In this document: positions 17,602-25,677 of the stretch, in pieces | Position numbering within the stretch: position 1 is the first letter of the stretch | How the letters are laid out: each line of letters begins with the position of its first letter | Origin: G965247475 sp965247475 | GTDB taxonomy: Bacteria > Chloroflexota > UBA11872 | Assembly: GCA_965247475.1 (NCBI GenBank) | Contig: OZ252016.1 | Location: 2,604,001 to 2,668,000, forward strand | Direction: 5' to 3' | DNA length: 64,000 nt | The notes under the pieces: generated by a model | What the model saw: the letters and a program-made list of their open reading frames with translations, nothing else | Database searches by the model: none | What the model was told of the DNA's origin: nothing | Made by a program: the position numbers and the translations under genes

Positions 17602-18408
17602 CTATGGTTTCCCACTCACCAGTGACTGCCAAAAGTGCTGCGCTCTGTGAAGGTTCTCCCGGGTCATTGCCCTCGGGGCCGACAGTACGAAATTGGCGCC
17701 ATCATTATCCCACTGGAAGCCGACTGGCTCGATTGTCGTGCTGACAAGTTTGGCGTACAGACGGACACGTTGGACGCGATCCCGCTCCCAGTAACAGCGC
17801 ATGAACAGATCGATGTAGACTGGGTCAAAAGACCGCCAATACCGGATGGCTTCTTTTTCGCCCCGCCATGGTAGCCCACGAAGGTTAAAGTAGTCGACCA
17901 TGAGGTCGGAGAGCTGGTACAGCATCCTCAGGTCTACGGCCTGTTGGTAAACGGAATCTGGGGAAGCGGACATGCGACGGGTCTGCGCAAGATTGTAGAG
18001 CGCATGATTCGATCGACTAACCGACTCGCCTTCGGGGAGTTTCGGCCGCGATTCACTTCGCTCCAGGGTGTTGCGTAGTCGCCCGAGGCATCCGCATCTG
18101 TCTAGGGCGATGATGCCCGACAGGACCCAGTTGAAGTAGATCGTCCTAGAGTCTGACAGAGAGGTCGAGCCTAGTTCGGCTGCGATCAAGTCTTCGACCG
18201 CTTGTCGGGTCACAATAACCAGATCAATGAGAATGTCGTCGCAAAATACGGTGCCGTTGGTGATCAACGGATCGCACTCATCCACAACGATCAACAGGTC
18301 GCGATCACTATAGGCATTGAGGGCTGACTGGCCGGTCGAGCCCAAGAACAACAGGCCATCCACGTTATGGTTTTCTGTCAGGCGTTCGACCAAAGCTTCG
18401 AAGTTCAT
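17602..18408 (-). CDS. Nucleotidyltransferase-domain protein (DNA polymerase beta superfamily), island gene
   Basis: A 268-residue protein with an N-terminal minimal nucleotidyltransferase domain. GSTGQSALNAYSDRDLLIV provides the Gly23-Ser24 motif and the metal-binding pair Asp35/Asp37, and Asp62 in DDILIDLVIV fits the third carboxylate, so the active site looks complete. The remaining 190 residues are mostly helical and unassigned. Relatives include antibiotic nucleotidyltransferases and toxin-antitoxin type MNT proteins; no HEPN partner gene is adjacent. Its DNA is visibly less GC-rich than the core genes, which points to transfer. It ends the island just before tRNA-Lys(CTT). Confidence 0.72.
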   Translation of the reverse strand: MNFEALVERLTENHNVDGLLFLGSTGQSALNAYSDRDLLIVVDECDPLITNGTVFCDDILIDLVIVTRQAVEDLIAAELGSTSLSDSRTIYFNWVLSGIIALDRCGCLGRLRNTLERSESRPKLPEGESVSRSNHALYNLAQTRRMSASPDSVYQQAVDLRMLYQLSDLMVDYFNLRGLPWRGEKEAIRYWRSFDPVYIDLFMRCYWERDRVQRVRLYAKLVSTTIEPVGFQWDNDGANFVLSAPRAMTRENLHRAQHFWQSLVSGKP

Positions 18409-18519
18409 TCCTCACCGCATACGAATATTAGCCCTATGGCCTCATAGGTAACGGAAGCCGCCACACAAACAGCCGTCGTTGACCCACTTTGAATACAGTA
18501 CAACCCTGGTTGGAAAATG

Positions 18520-18592
18520 TGGACTGGCTGGGACTCGAACCCACGACCGTCGGACTAAGAGTCCGCTGCTCTGCCGACTGAGCTGCCGGCCC
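18520..18592 (-). tRNA. tRNA-Lys, anticodon CTT, with imperfect 3' pairing
   Basis: The minus strand gives 73 bases with a good D-arm and anticodon arm and anticodon CTT. It is nearly identical to the tRNA-Lys(TTT) gene at 15352 through the T-loop. The 3' part differs: acceptor GGGCCGG against CCAGTCC has a C-A mismatch at pair 5-68 and a G-T at 3-70, and the T-stem outer pair 49-65 is G-G. CCA is not encoded. It may be functional, or a copy whose 3' end was altered by integration. Confidence 0.8.
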
Positions 18593-18800
18593 CGCCAAGC
18601 TTAGCGCTGGTCGCGATGGGGCCTCCGCGGCGGCATAGGGGCGTGGGGGATGGCAGTGGAGGCGTAGCGCTCCGCCGAATTGGTCGCTCCGGGGCGCGTG
18701 GGCCGTCGGATGGATCCCTAGAGCGGGGCGTCCAAGCCCGCAACCTGCATTGATAATGGCGGTCGCGGCGGTGAACGGCCGAAAGGGTCCGAGGTGCGCG

Positions 18801-19532
18801 ATGGACGATCTACGAGGGCAAGTCGCGATCGTGACCGGCGCGAGCGTTGGGATCGGTCGGGGGATTGCGCGGGCATTCGTGAAGGCCGGAGCGGCGGTGG
18901 CGATCGCGGCGCGGGATGCCGGTCGCCTGGAGGACGCGGCGACGGAGTTTCGAGACTCCGGAGCGGACGTGCTGGCGGTGCCGACCGACGTTAGGGACGA
19001 GCAGCAGGTCGCGAACCTGTTCGCCCAAACCGTCGAGCGCCACGGGCAGCTCGATCTGCTGGTCAACAACGCCGGGCTCGGGCGGAACGCCCCGATCCAC
19101 GAGGGCGAGATCGCCGAGTGGGATCTGGTGATCGCGACGAATCTGCGCGGACCGTATCTGTGCACGCGCGAGGCAATGCGCCTGATGATCCCGCGGGAGC
19201 GAGGGCGGATCATCAACGTGGCGAGCATCGCGTCGCTGCGGCCTCGCCCCGGCACGGCGGCGTATTGCGCGAGCAAGTTCGGGCTGCGCGGGCTCACGCA
19301 GGTGACCGCGCTGGAGGGCCGGCCGCACGGGATCTCGTGTTCGTGCCTGAATCCCGGGAACGTGATGACGGAGCGGCGTCAGGCGAGGCTGCGTGAAATC
19401 GACTCAGAGCCGATGATGACCGTCGATGAGGTCGGGCAGGTGGCGCTCATGATGGCGGTACAGCCGCCGCACATGAACGTGCTCGAGACGACCGTTCTGC
19501 CGGTGGGGCAGATGTTCGTGGGGCGCGGCTAG
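18801..19532 (+). CDS. SDR-family oxidoreductase (FabG-like)
   Basis: A classical short-chain dehydrogenase of 243 residues from the ATG at 18801, preceded by GAGGTG. It has the cofactor motif TGASVGIG at residues 12-19, the NNAG motif in LVNNAGLG, and the catalytic YCASK pair (YxxxK). The fold should reduce a ketone or oxidise an alcohol with NAD(P)H in the cytoplasm. It is not the fatty-acid FabG on context alone because no fatty-acid genes are near. It ends 4 bases into the convergent metK gene. Confidence 0.86.
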   Translation: MDDLRGQVAIVTGASVGIGRGIARAFVKAGAAVAIAARDAGRLEDAATEFRDSGADVLAVPTDVRDEQQVANLFAQTVERHGQLDLLVNNAGLGRNAPIHEGEIAEWDLVIATNLRGPYLCTREAMRLMIPRERGRIINVASIASLRPRPGTAAYCASKFGLRGLTQVTALEGRPHGISCSCLNPGNVMTERRQARLREIDSEPMMTVDEVGQVALMMAVQPPHMNVLETTVLPVGQMFVGRG

Positions 19533-20761
19533 CCGGCCTTGGCGTCCACTCCGGCCGCGCGCTGGAGCTCGGACGCGCGGTCGGTCTGCTCCCAAGGGAT
19601 GCGATCGAGATCGTCACGCCCGAAATGTCCATAGCAAGCGACCTGAGCGTAGATGGGCCGGCGCAGATCGAGGTCACGGATGATGGCGCCGGGCCGCAGG
19701 TCGAAGGTCTGGTGGATCGCGGTCTCGATCCGCTCGTCGGGGACGGTGCCGGTTCCGAAGGTCTCGATGTTGACCGAGACCGGCTCGGCTTTGCCGATTA
19801 CGTAGGCGAGCTGAAGCTCGAAGCGTGTGGCGAGGCCGGCGGCGACGACGTTCTTGGCGACCCACCGCGCCGCGTAATTGGCGGAACGATCGACCTTGGT
19901 GGGGTCCTTGCCGGAGAAGGCGCCGCCCCCGTGGCGGGCCGTGCCGCCGTATGAGTCCACGATGATCTTGCGACCGGTCAGGCCGGCGTCTCCCATCGGT
20001 CCGCCGATCACGAAGCGGCCGGTGCCGTTGATGATGAAGCGCGTGCGGTGGTCGATGAGGTCGGCCGGGATCGCGTGGCGGACCACGAACTCCTCGATGT
20101 CGCGCGTAATGACATCGTTGCCGACCTCGGGATCGTGCTGAGCGGCGACCACAACCGCCTCCACGCGCACGGGCCGGCCGTGCCGGTATTCGACGGTGAC
20201 CTGCGATTTACCGTCGGGCCGCAACCACTCCAGGGTTCCGTCCTTGCGGACCTCCGCGAGGCGTCGCGCCACCCGGTGGGCGAGCGCGATCGGCATCGGC
20301 ATGAGCTCGGGCGTCTCGTCGCAGGCGAAGCCGTACATCATTCCCTGGTCGCCCGCTCCGATGTTGTCGGCCTCGCGGTGCTCGACGCCGTCGTCCCGCA
20401 CCTCCAGCGCGACGTCCACGCCCATCTGAATGTCGGGCGATTGCTCGTTGATCGAGACGAGCGTTCCGCAGGTCAGGTAGTCGAAGCCGAACTCGGCCTT
20501 GGTGTAGCCGATGCGTCGAACCGTCTCGCGGACTACCGCGGCGACGTCCACGTAGTCGGCGGCGGATGTGATTTCGCCGAAGACCAGCACGAGCCCGGTT
20601 GTGGTGGCGGCCTCGCACGCGACCCGGCTGTATGGGTCGGCGCGAAGGAACGCATCGAGGACGGCGTCGGATACCTGGTCACACAGCTTGTCCGGATGCC
20701 CCTCGCTGACGGACTCGGAGGTGAAGAGGAAGCGCGGTGCGCGCATGAAGCTGTCGCTCAT
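19529..20761 (-). CDS. metK: S-adenosylmethionine synthetase
   Basis: A 410-residue MetK that makes SAM from methionine and ATP. The N-terminus has FTSESVSEGHPDKLCDQ, which carries the ATP-binding His and Lys residues. GAGDQGMMYGFA is the signature hexapeptide region, and GGGAFSGKDPTKVDRS is the second PROSITE signature with the catalytic Lys. Length is as expected. It is the last gene of the operon mtnA-mtnP-pfkB-ahcY-metK, 68 bases after ahcY, with a small hairpin and an AGGAG sequence in the leader. Confidence 0.97.
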   Translation of the reverse strand: MSDSFMRAPRFLFTSESVSEGHPDKLCDQVSDAVLDAFLRADPYSRVACEAATTTGLVLVFGEITSAADYVDVAAVVRETVRRIGYTKAEFGFDYLTCGTLVSINEQSPDIQMGVDVALEVRDDGVEHREADNIGAGDQGMMYGFACDETPELMPMPIALAHRVARRLAEVRKDGTLEWLRPDGKSQVTVEYRHGRPVRVEAVVVAAQHDPEVGNDVITRDIEEFVVRHAIPADLIDHRTRFIINGTGRFVIGGPMGDAGLTGRKIIVDSYGGTARHGGGAFSGKDPTKVDRSANYAARWVAKNVVAAGLATRFELQLAYVIGKAEPVSVNIETFGTGTVPDERIETAIHQTFDLRPGAIIRDLDLRRPIYAQVACYGHFGRDDLDRIPWEQTDRASELQRAAGVDAKAG

Positions 20762-20784
20762 CGATCGCTCCTGATCACGGTCAG

Positions 20785-20800
20785 CCGCCCACCTGGGCGG
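20785..20800 (-). promoter_or_regulatory. Short hairpin in the metK leader
   Basis: Between ahcY and metK, CCGCCC and GGGCGG flank a 4-base loop, giving a 6-bp G/C stem about 20 bases upstream of the metK Shine-Dalgarno sequence. There is no T-run after it on the minus strand, so it is a weak terminator at most. It may modulate readthrough from ahcY. Confidence 0.3.
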
Positions 20801-20829
20801 GGGGACGAGGATGGAAAAACCGCGTCACG

Positions 20830-22110
20830 TTACGTGCCCTCGGTCCAGCCATCAAGGTAGGCCTGCTGCTCGGCCGTCAGCTCATCGATGTCCACATCCA
20901 TGGAGGCCAGCTTCATGCGGGCAATCTCGCGATCGATCTCGGCGGGCACCTGGTGGACGTCGATCGCCAGGTCGCGGGCGTTGGCGGCCAGGTACTCGGC
21001 GGCGAGCGCCTGGTTCGCAAAGCTCATGTCCATGACGCTGGCGGGATGGCCTTCGGCGGCGGCCAAGTTGATGAGCCGTCCCTGCGCGAGCATGAACAGG
21101 CGGCGTCCATCGGGGAGGCGGTATTCCTCCACATACGGCCGCGCCTCGGCGCTGGAATCGGCCAAGTCCGCGAGCGCATCGAGGTTGATCTCGGCGTCGA
21201 AGTGCCCTGAATTGGCCAGGATCGCCCCGTCTTTCATGCGTTCGAAATGGGGGCGGTCGATGACGTTCTTGTTGCCGGTGACGGTCACGAAGATGTCGCC
21301 GTGCCGGGCCGCTTCCCGCATGGACATCACGCGATAGCCATCCATGACCGCCTCCAGCGCCCGGACGGGATCGATCTCGGTGACGATGACGTGGGCGCCC
21401 ATGCCCTCGGCCCGGCTCGCCAGCCCGCGCCCGCACCAGCCGTAGCCGGCGATGACGAAATTTCGGCCCGCGAGCAAGATGTTGGTCGCACGAATGATGC
21501 CGTCGATGGTTGATTGCCCGGTGCCATAGCGGTTGTCGAAGAAGTGCTTCGTGTCGGCGTCGTTGACGGCCACGATCGGGTACCTGAGCACCTCCTCAGT
21601 CGCCATCGCGCGCAGGCGGATGACGCCGGTGGTGGTCTCCTCGGTTCCACCGATCACGCCGTCGATGAGCTCCGTGCGCGCGGTGTGAAGGGTGGACACC
21701 AGGTCCGCGCCATCGTCCATGGTGATGTGAGGCCGGGTGTCGAGCACCGCCTGAATGTGGTCGTAGTAGGTGTCGTTGTCCTCGCCCTTGACCGCGAACG
21801 TCGGCACTCCGAATTCGTGCACCAGCGCCGCCGCCACGTCATCCTGCGTGCTCAGTGGGTTGGAGCCGCATAGGGCGACCTCGGCGCCGCCCGCGCGGAG
21901 CGCGCGCATCAGATTGGCGGTCTCGGTGGTGACGTGCAGGCAGGCGCCCAGGCGCAGGCCCGCCAGCGGCCGCTCCCGCTCGAAGCGGTGGCGAATCCGC
22001 TCGAGCACCGGCATCGAGTTCCGCGCCCACTCGATGCGGCGCACGCCGTGCTCGGCGAGCGCGGCGTCGGCGATGTCGGACGAGATTTCTACGGTAGACA
22101 TGGCATCCAT
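20830..22110 (-). CDS. ahcY: S-adenosylhomocysteine hydrolase
   Basis: A 426-residue adenosylhomocysteinase that splits S-adenosylhomocysteine to adenosine and homocysteine with bound NAD+. The N-terminal substrate half includes LHVTTETANLMRALRAGGAE. VNDADTKHFFDNRYGTGQS carries the Lys and Asp/His residues of the active site, and FVIAGYGWCGRGLASRAEGMG is the NAD-binding Rossmann motif. It follows the adenosine-kinase-like gene by 27 bases and precedes metK on the same strand. AhcY and MetK together close the methylation cycle. Confidence 0.96.
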   Translation of the reverse strand: MDAMSTVEISSDIADAALAEHGVRRIEWARNSMPVLERIRHRFERERPLAGLRLGACLHVTTETANLMRALRAGGAEVALCGSNPLSTQDDVAAALVHEFGVPTFAVKGEDNDTYYDHIQAVLDTRPHITMDDGADLVSTLHTARTELIDGVIGGTEETTTGVIRLRAMATEEVLRYPIVAVNDADTKHFFDNRYGTGQSTIDGIIRATNILLAGRNFVIAGYGWCGRGLASRAEGMGAHVIVTEIDPVRALEAVMDGYRVMSMREAARHGDIFVTVTGNKNVIDRPHFERMKDGAILANSGHFDAEINLDALADLADSSAEARPYVEEYRLPDGRRLFMLAQGRLINLAAAEGHPASVMDMSFANQALAAEYLAANARDLAIDVHQVPAEIDREIARMKLASMDVDIDELTAEQQAYLDGWTEGT

Positions 22111-22137
22111 TGGAATCCTCGCATTCGCCGGACCTCG

Positions 22138-23037
22138 TCAAAAAGTAACGAGTCCGCGGAACTTTTCGAAACGCTCTTCGATCTCGTCGCGGGTGAGCGC
22201 CGCCAGTCGGTCGACGCCGAAGGCCTCGACCGTAAACGACGCGACCACGCTCCCGTACACGACCGCGCGACGGAGCGCCGCGCTCTCGGTGGCGCCGGCG
22301 TCGTGAAGACTGCCGAGCATGGCGCCGGCGAACGCGTCGCCCGCGCCGGTTGGATCCTGCACATGATGCAGCGGATAGCCGGGCACGAAGAACCACTCGG
22401 AACGGGTTGCGAGCGCCGCGCCGTATTCGCCGCGCTTGACGACGACCGCCTGGGGCCCGAGGTCCAGAATCCGGTCGACAGCCCGCGGCAGGCTCACTTC
22501 GCGGCTGAACAGGCGCACTTCCTCGTCGTTCAGGACCACGCATGAGCAGCGGGCGACGACGTCCGCGAGCGCCTGCCAGTTGCTATGAATCCAGAAATCC
22601 ATCGAGTCGATCACGACGAATCGAGGATCCTTGACCTCGTCAAGGATGCGGCTCTGGATGCCCGGGTCGGTGTTGCCCAGGAAGACATGGGCGGCGGCGG
22701 CGGCGGCATCCGGCACGCTGGGATTCAAATCGGCGACGACGTTCAGGTCCACGAACAGGGTCTCGCGGACGTTCATGTCCGCGCTGTAACGGCCGCCCCA
22801 GCGGAAGGTCTTGCCGTCGACGATCTCCAAGCCGCTGAGATCGACGGAGCTGCGCGCGAGCAGATCGCGAAAGTCCTGCGGGAAATCGCGGCCGACCACG
22901 CTCGACAAGTGGGTGGGGGCAAAGTGACTGGCCGCGAGGCTGGCGTAGGTCGCCGACCCGCCGAGCACCGCGTTGACGCCGCCGTGCGGCGTTTGTATGT
23001 CGTCGATGCCGACGGTGCCGATCACGACGACGCTCAT
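22138..23037 (-). CDS. PfkB-family carbohydrate kinase, probable adenosine kinase
   Basis: A 299-residue ribokinase-family enzyme. VLGGSATYASLAASHF marks the N-terminal substrate region and DPTGAGDAFAGAMLG is the C-terminal PfkB signature with the catalytic Asp and anion hole. Its ATG overlaps the mtnP stop. In this operon it sits between MTA phosphorylase and ahcY, so adenosine, the product of AhcY, is a likely substrate. Methylthioribose or another nucleoside could also be used; the sequence alone does not settle it. Confidence 0.8.
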   Translation of the reverse strand: MSVVVIGTVGIDDIQTPHGGVNAVLGGSATYASLAASHFAPTHLSSVVGRDFPQDFRDLLARSSVDLSGLEIVDGKTFRWGGRYSADMNVRETLFVDLNVVADLNPSVPDAAAAAAHVFLGNTDPGIQSRILDEVKDPRFVVIDSMDFWIHSNWQALADVVARCSCVVLNDEEVRLFSREVSLPRAVDRILDLGPQAVVVKRGEYGAALATRSEWFFVPGYPLHHVQDPTGAGDAFAGAMLGSLHDAGATESAALRRAVVYGSVVASFTVEAFGVDRLAALTRDEIEERFEKFRGLVTF

Positions 23038-23912
23038 CGCGGGTCGGGAGGCGGGAGGTGGCGCCCAACCAGCAGGTCGAGCCGCGCGCGGGCTGCAGGG
23101 TCGATCACATCGGGCGCCGTGATGATGGCGTTCCGCAGCGCATCGACGCAGGCGCAGGCGCGTCTGGTAGCCGCGATGACCGGCACGGCGGCTCGGACCG
23201 CGCGTTGCGACAGCGCGACGTTCTTGCCGAGGTTGGCGATCACGAGCTCGGCGGTCACCGCCTGCTCGGACTCGTGCCAGACGTCGTAGTCGGTGGCCAT
23301 GGCCATGGACGCGTAGCAGAGCTCGGCCTCGCGCGCCAGCCGGGCCTCAGGCAGCGCGGTCATGCCGATGACGTCCACGTTCCAGGATCGGAACAGGCTC
23401 GACTCGGCGCGGGTCGAGAACTGGGGACCCTCGATACACACGTAGGTTCCGCCTCGGTGCACCCGGCCTCCCGCCGCCTCGACGGCGTCGCCGGCAAGAC
23501 GCGAGAGCACCGGACAGAACGGGTCGGCCATGGCGGCGTGGACGACCAGTCCCGGCTCATCAAAGAAGGTCATCGGCCGTAGACGCGTCCGATCGATGAG
23601 TTGGTCGGGGATGACGACATCGAGCGGGGGGATCTCATGTTTCATGCTGCCGACGGCGCTGACCGATAGGACCCACTCGACACCGATCGACTTCAGCGCC
23701 CACATGTTGGCGCGCGCATTGAGCGCGGTGGGGGGGATGCGGTGGCCACGCCCATGGCGCGGGAGAAACGCGACCTCGACGCCGTCGAGCGAACCGACGA
23801 GCAGCGTGTCGCTGGGATCGCCGAACGGCGTCTCGACACCGATCTCGCGCGCCGACTCGAGCCCCTCCATCTCGTAGAACCCGCTGCCGCCGATGACGCC
23901 GATCCGAGCCAT
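23034..23912 (-). CDS. mtnP: S-methyl-5'-thioadenosine phosphorylase
   Basis: A 292-residue nucleoside phosphorylase of the MTAP family. It starts IGVIGGSGFYEMEGL, where GGSGFY binds phosphate and ribose, followed by LPRHGRGHRIPP with the conserved phosphate-binding His/Arg. GGTYVCIEGPQFSTRAES is the MTAP purine-pocket segment, then GMTALPEARLAREAEL and ATDYDVWH. It should phosphorolyse methylthioadenosine to adenine and methylthioribose 1-phosphate. The ATG overlaps the mtnA stop by one base, and its stop overlaps the next start, so the three genes are tightly coupled. Confidence 0.94.
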   Translation of the reverse strand: MARIGVIGGSGFYEMEGLESAREIGVETPFGDPSDTLLVGSLDGVEVAFLPRHGRGHRIPPTALNARANMWALKSIGVEWVLSVSAVGSMKHEIPPLDVVIPDQLIDRTRLRPMTFFDEPGLVVHAAMADPFCPVLSRLAGDAVEAAGGRVHRGGTYVCIEGPQFSTRAESSLFRSWNVDVIGMTALPEARLAREAELCYASMAMATDYDVWHESEQAVTAELVIANLGKNVALSQRAVRAAVPVIAATRRACACVDALRNAIITAPDVIDPAARARLDLLVGRHLPPPDPR

Positions 23913-24976
23913 CAGGCCGGCACCAGGTCGTCGGCGGCCGCCCGCAGCGCCGACAGCGACTCGTGGTACGGCGCCCGCGCGATCCCGCGCTCGGTGATGA
24001 GGGCGGTGACCAGGCGGTTCGGTGTGATGTCGAACGCCGGGTTGGCGACGGAAACCTCGCGAGGCGCCCAGCGGATCGCGCCGAAGCCCCGGATCTCGGC
24101 CGGATCGCGCTGCTCGATCGGAATGGCCGAGCCGTCGGGCACCTCGAAGTCGATCGTGGAGATGGGCGCGGCGACGTAGAACGGGATGCGGTGCGCGTCG
24201 GCCAGCACGGCCACGCCATAGGTGCCGATCTTGTTGGCGACATCGCCGTTGGCGGCGATCCGGTCGGCGCCGACGATGACCTTGTCGATCTCGCCCTGCC
24301 GCATGTGATAGGCGGCCATGCTGTCGGCGATCAACGTGTGCGGCACGCCCCAATGGGCGAGTTCCCAGGTGGTCAGACGGGCGCCTTGAAGTAGGGGGCG
24401 GGTCTCATCGACCCAGACCGAGACGCCGTGGCGCCGATGCGCCGCCTGAATCACGCCCTGCGCGGTGCCGTGCGTCGCGGCGGTGGCCAGCGGCCCCGTG
24501 TTGCAGTGATGCAGGATGCGGTCGCCGGGCTCGAACAGATCGGCGCCCACTTCGGCGAGGCGGCGATGGCGCTCCTCGTTGTCGGCGGCGATCGCGTGGG
24601 CGCGGTCGAGCAGAGCCGCACGGATTGTCTCGGCGCCCTCTTGCGCATGGCCGGCGACGGTCCCTCGCATCAGCTCGGCGGCCCACGATAGGTTGACGGC
24701 CGTGGGGCGGCTGACAATCACTTCATCGACGATCGCGTCGAGCCTGGCGACGAATGTGTCCCGAGGCTCGGCGTCCAGCCGAGCGGCTCCGAGCGCGACC
24801 GCATAGGCCGCAGCCACGCCGAGCGCCGGCGCGCCGCGTATGGCGAGAGTCCGGATCGCGTCGACTACGTCAGGGACCGAGTCGCAGCGGAGGACCTCGA
24901 TCGCGTCGGGCAGCCGCCGCTGATCGAGGATGTAGACGGCGCCGTCGCGCCATTCGATAACTGGTGGGACAGGCAT
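23912..24976 (-). CDS. mtnA: Methylthioribose-1-phosphate isomerase
   Basis: A 354-residue member of the eIF2B-like isomerase family. The start is set to the ATG at 24976 (MPVPPVIEW), because the frame extends further upstream only by chance. Motifs: LAIRGAPALGVAAAYA, HHCNTGPLATA with the catalytic Cys, and GADRIAANGDVANKIGTY with the catalytic Asp. It turns methylthioribose 1-phosphate, made by MtnP, into methylthioribulose 1-phosphate. It is the first gene of the SAM-cycle operon. The 73-base gap to the phage-derived block carries a strong hairpin. Confidence 0.94.
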   Translation of the reverse strand: MPVPPVIEWRDGAVYILDQRRLPDAIEVLRCDSVPDVVDAIRTLAIRGAPALGVAAAYAVALGAARLDAEPRDTFVARLDAIVDEVIVSRPTAVNLSWAAELMRGTVAGHAQEGAETIRAALLDRAHAIAADNEERHRRLAEVGADLFEPGDRILHHCNTGPLATAATHGTAQGVIQAAHRRHGVSVWVDETRPLLQGARLTTWELAHWGVPHTLIADSMAAYHMRQGEIDKVIVGADRIAANGDVANKIGTYGVAVLADAHRIPFYVAAPISTIDFEVPDGSAIPIEQRDPAEIRGFGAIRWAPREVSVANPAFDITPNRLVTALITERGIARAPYHESLSALRAAADDLVPA

Positions 24977-25049
24977 GACCCGGCACGCAGGGCGGGAGCC
25001 GCCGAGTATAGCCAGCGACCCGGCGCCGGCCCGCGTGGGGTCGGGGTAG

Positions 25050-25082
25050 GCGCAGGCGCCCGCGGTAGCTGGGCGCCTGCGC
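25050..25082 (-). terminator. Perfect 12-bp hairpin, probable terminator
   Basis: GCGCAGGCGCCC at 25050-25061 and GGGCGCCTGCGC at 25071-25082 form a perfect 12-bp stem with a 9-base loop. It lies directly after the stop of the minus-strand gene at 25090, between it and mtnA. There is no clear T-run, so it may be a bidirectional or Rho-assisted stop, or a barrier that insulates the phage block from the SAM operon. Confidence 0.6.
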
Positions 25083-25089
25083 GCGGTGG

Positions 25090-25677
25090 TCAGTCCAGGC
25101 CGCGGCGGCGGCGGGCGGCTTCGTATTCGGCGAGGCCGATCTCGCCGCGGGCGAAGCGGGCCTCGATCTGACGGAAGACGTCGGCCGGCGCGCTCAGGCC
25201 GGGCGTGAGATCGGGGCTTACCTGCCGGGCACGATCCTCCACCAGGCGCTCGCGCGCGAGCGCCTGATCGCGCACGGCATCGCCGCCCTCGGGTCCCGCG
25301 TCGGTCTCCGACGGGGCGGCCACGAACTCGTCGGCAAGCGCCGGCGCCTCCGACGCGGCCGGGGTGGAGGTCGCGGGCTGATCCTCCCCCGCCACCTCCC
25401 GCTTGATCCAGCTGCCAACGTCGTTCGGCGACGCCGCTCCAATCCAGGCGCGCAGCTCTTCGTTGAGATCGGCGTCGTTCTCCCACCGGCGGCGCTCGCG
25501 CTGGATCTCGCGGTCCTTCTTGGACTGCCAGCGGCGGTCGGCGGCCTTGATGCGCTCGGCCACCTCCCGCTCGACCGCCGCGCGGAACTCGGGGGAATCG
25601 GTGGTCTCGTGGGTCGTTGGCGCGGCGGCTTCCACTGCGGCCCCATCCTCCTGCTCGGACGTCACTGTTTCGGTCAT
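25090..25677 (-). CDS. Charged coiled-coil protein with SHOCT-like C-terminus, function unknown
   Basis: A 195-residue hydrophilic protein without a recognised full-length family. About residues 27-70 are highly charged and heptad-like (RAAVEREVAERIKAADRRWQ and following), suggesting a coiled coil. The middle is Ala/Pro/Glu-rich and probably disordered. The last 28 residues, RFARGEIGLAEYEAARRRRG, resemble the SHOCT oligomerisation motif. Phage scaffold proteins look similar in composition, but its place on the opposite strand from the capsid makes that doubtful. Its ATG overlaps the stop of the upstream gene, so both are made together, and the hairpin at 25050 probably ends the transcript. 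Confidence 0.6.
   Translation of the reverse strand: MTETVTSEQEDGAAVEAAAPTTHETTDSPEFRAAVEREVAERIKAADRRWQSKKDREIQRERRRWENDADLNEELRAWIGAASPNDVGSWIKREVAGEDQPATSTPAASEAPALADEFVAAPSETDAGPEGGDAVRDQALARERLVEDRARQVSPDLTPGLSAPADVFRQIEARFARGEIGLAEYEAARRRRGLD

Larger units (their letters stand above)
14870..18592. mobile_element. Remnant of a tRNA-Lys-associated genomic island (inferred)
   Basis: This stretch holds a broken tyrosine recombinase, two similar tRNA-Lys genes in the same orientation, gene fragments (ABC ATPase tail, winged-helix piece), a lone substrate-binding protein, and an AT-richer nucleotidyltransferase. Its base composition drops visibly between about 16880 and 18500. Recombinase genes commonly sit at the 3' end of a tRNA target, and the broken one lies 78 bases beyond the 3' end of tRNA-Lys(TTT). 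The limits given are the outermost supporting features, not proven attachment sites. Confidence 0.55.

Noticed and set aside
14870..18592. Clean direct repeats that would mark attL and attR of the island
   Set aside because: The two tRNA-Lys genes resemble each other because of their shared identity; no longer identical repeat beyond tRNA sequence was found, so attachment sites are not called.
18434..19297. Minus-strand frame of 287 codons opposite the SDR gene and tRNA-Lys
   Set aside because: It runs through the tRNA gene and is antisense to a clear SDR; no support for a protein.
20762..20829. Possible SAM or SAH riboswitch between ahcY and metK
   Set aside because: Only a 6-bp G/C hairpin can be seen in 68 bases; none of the conserved SAM/SAH riboswitch cores is present.
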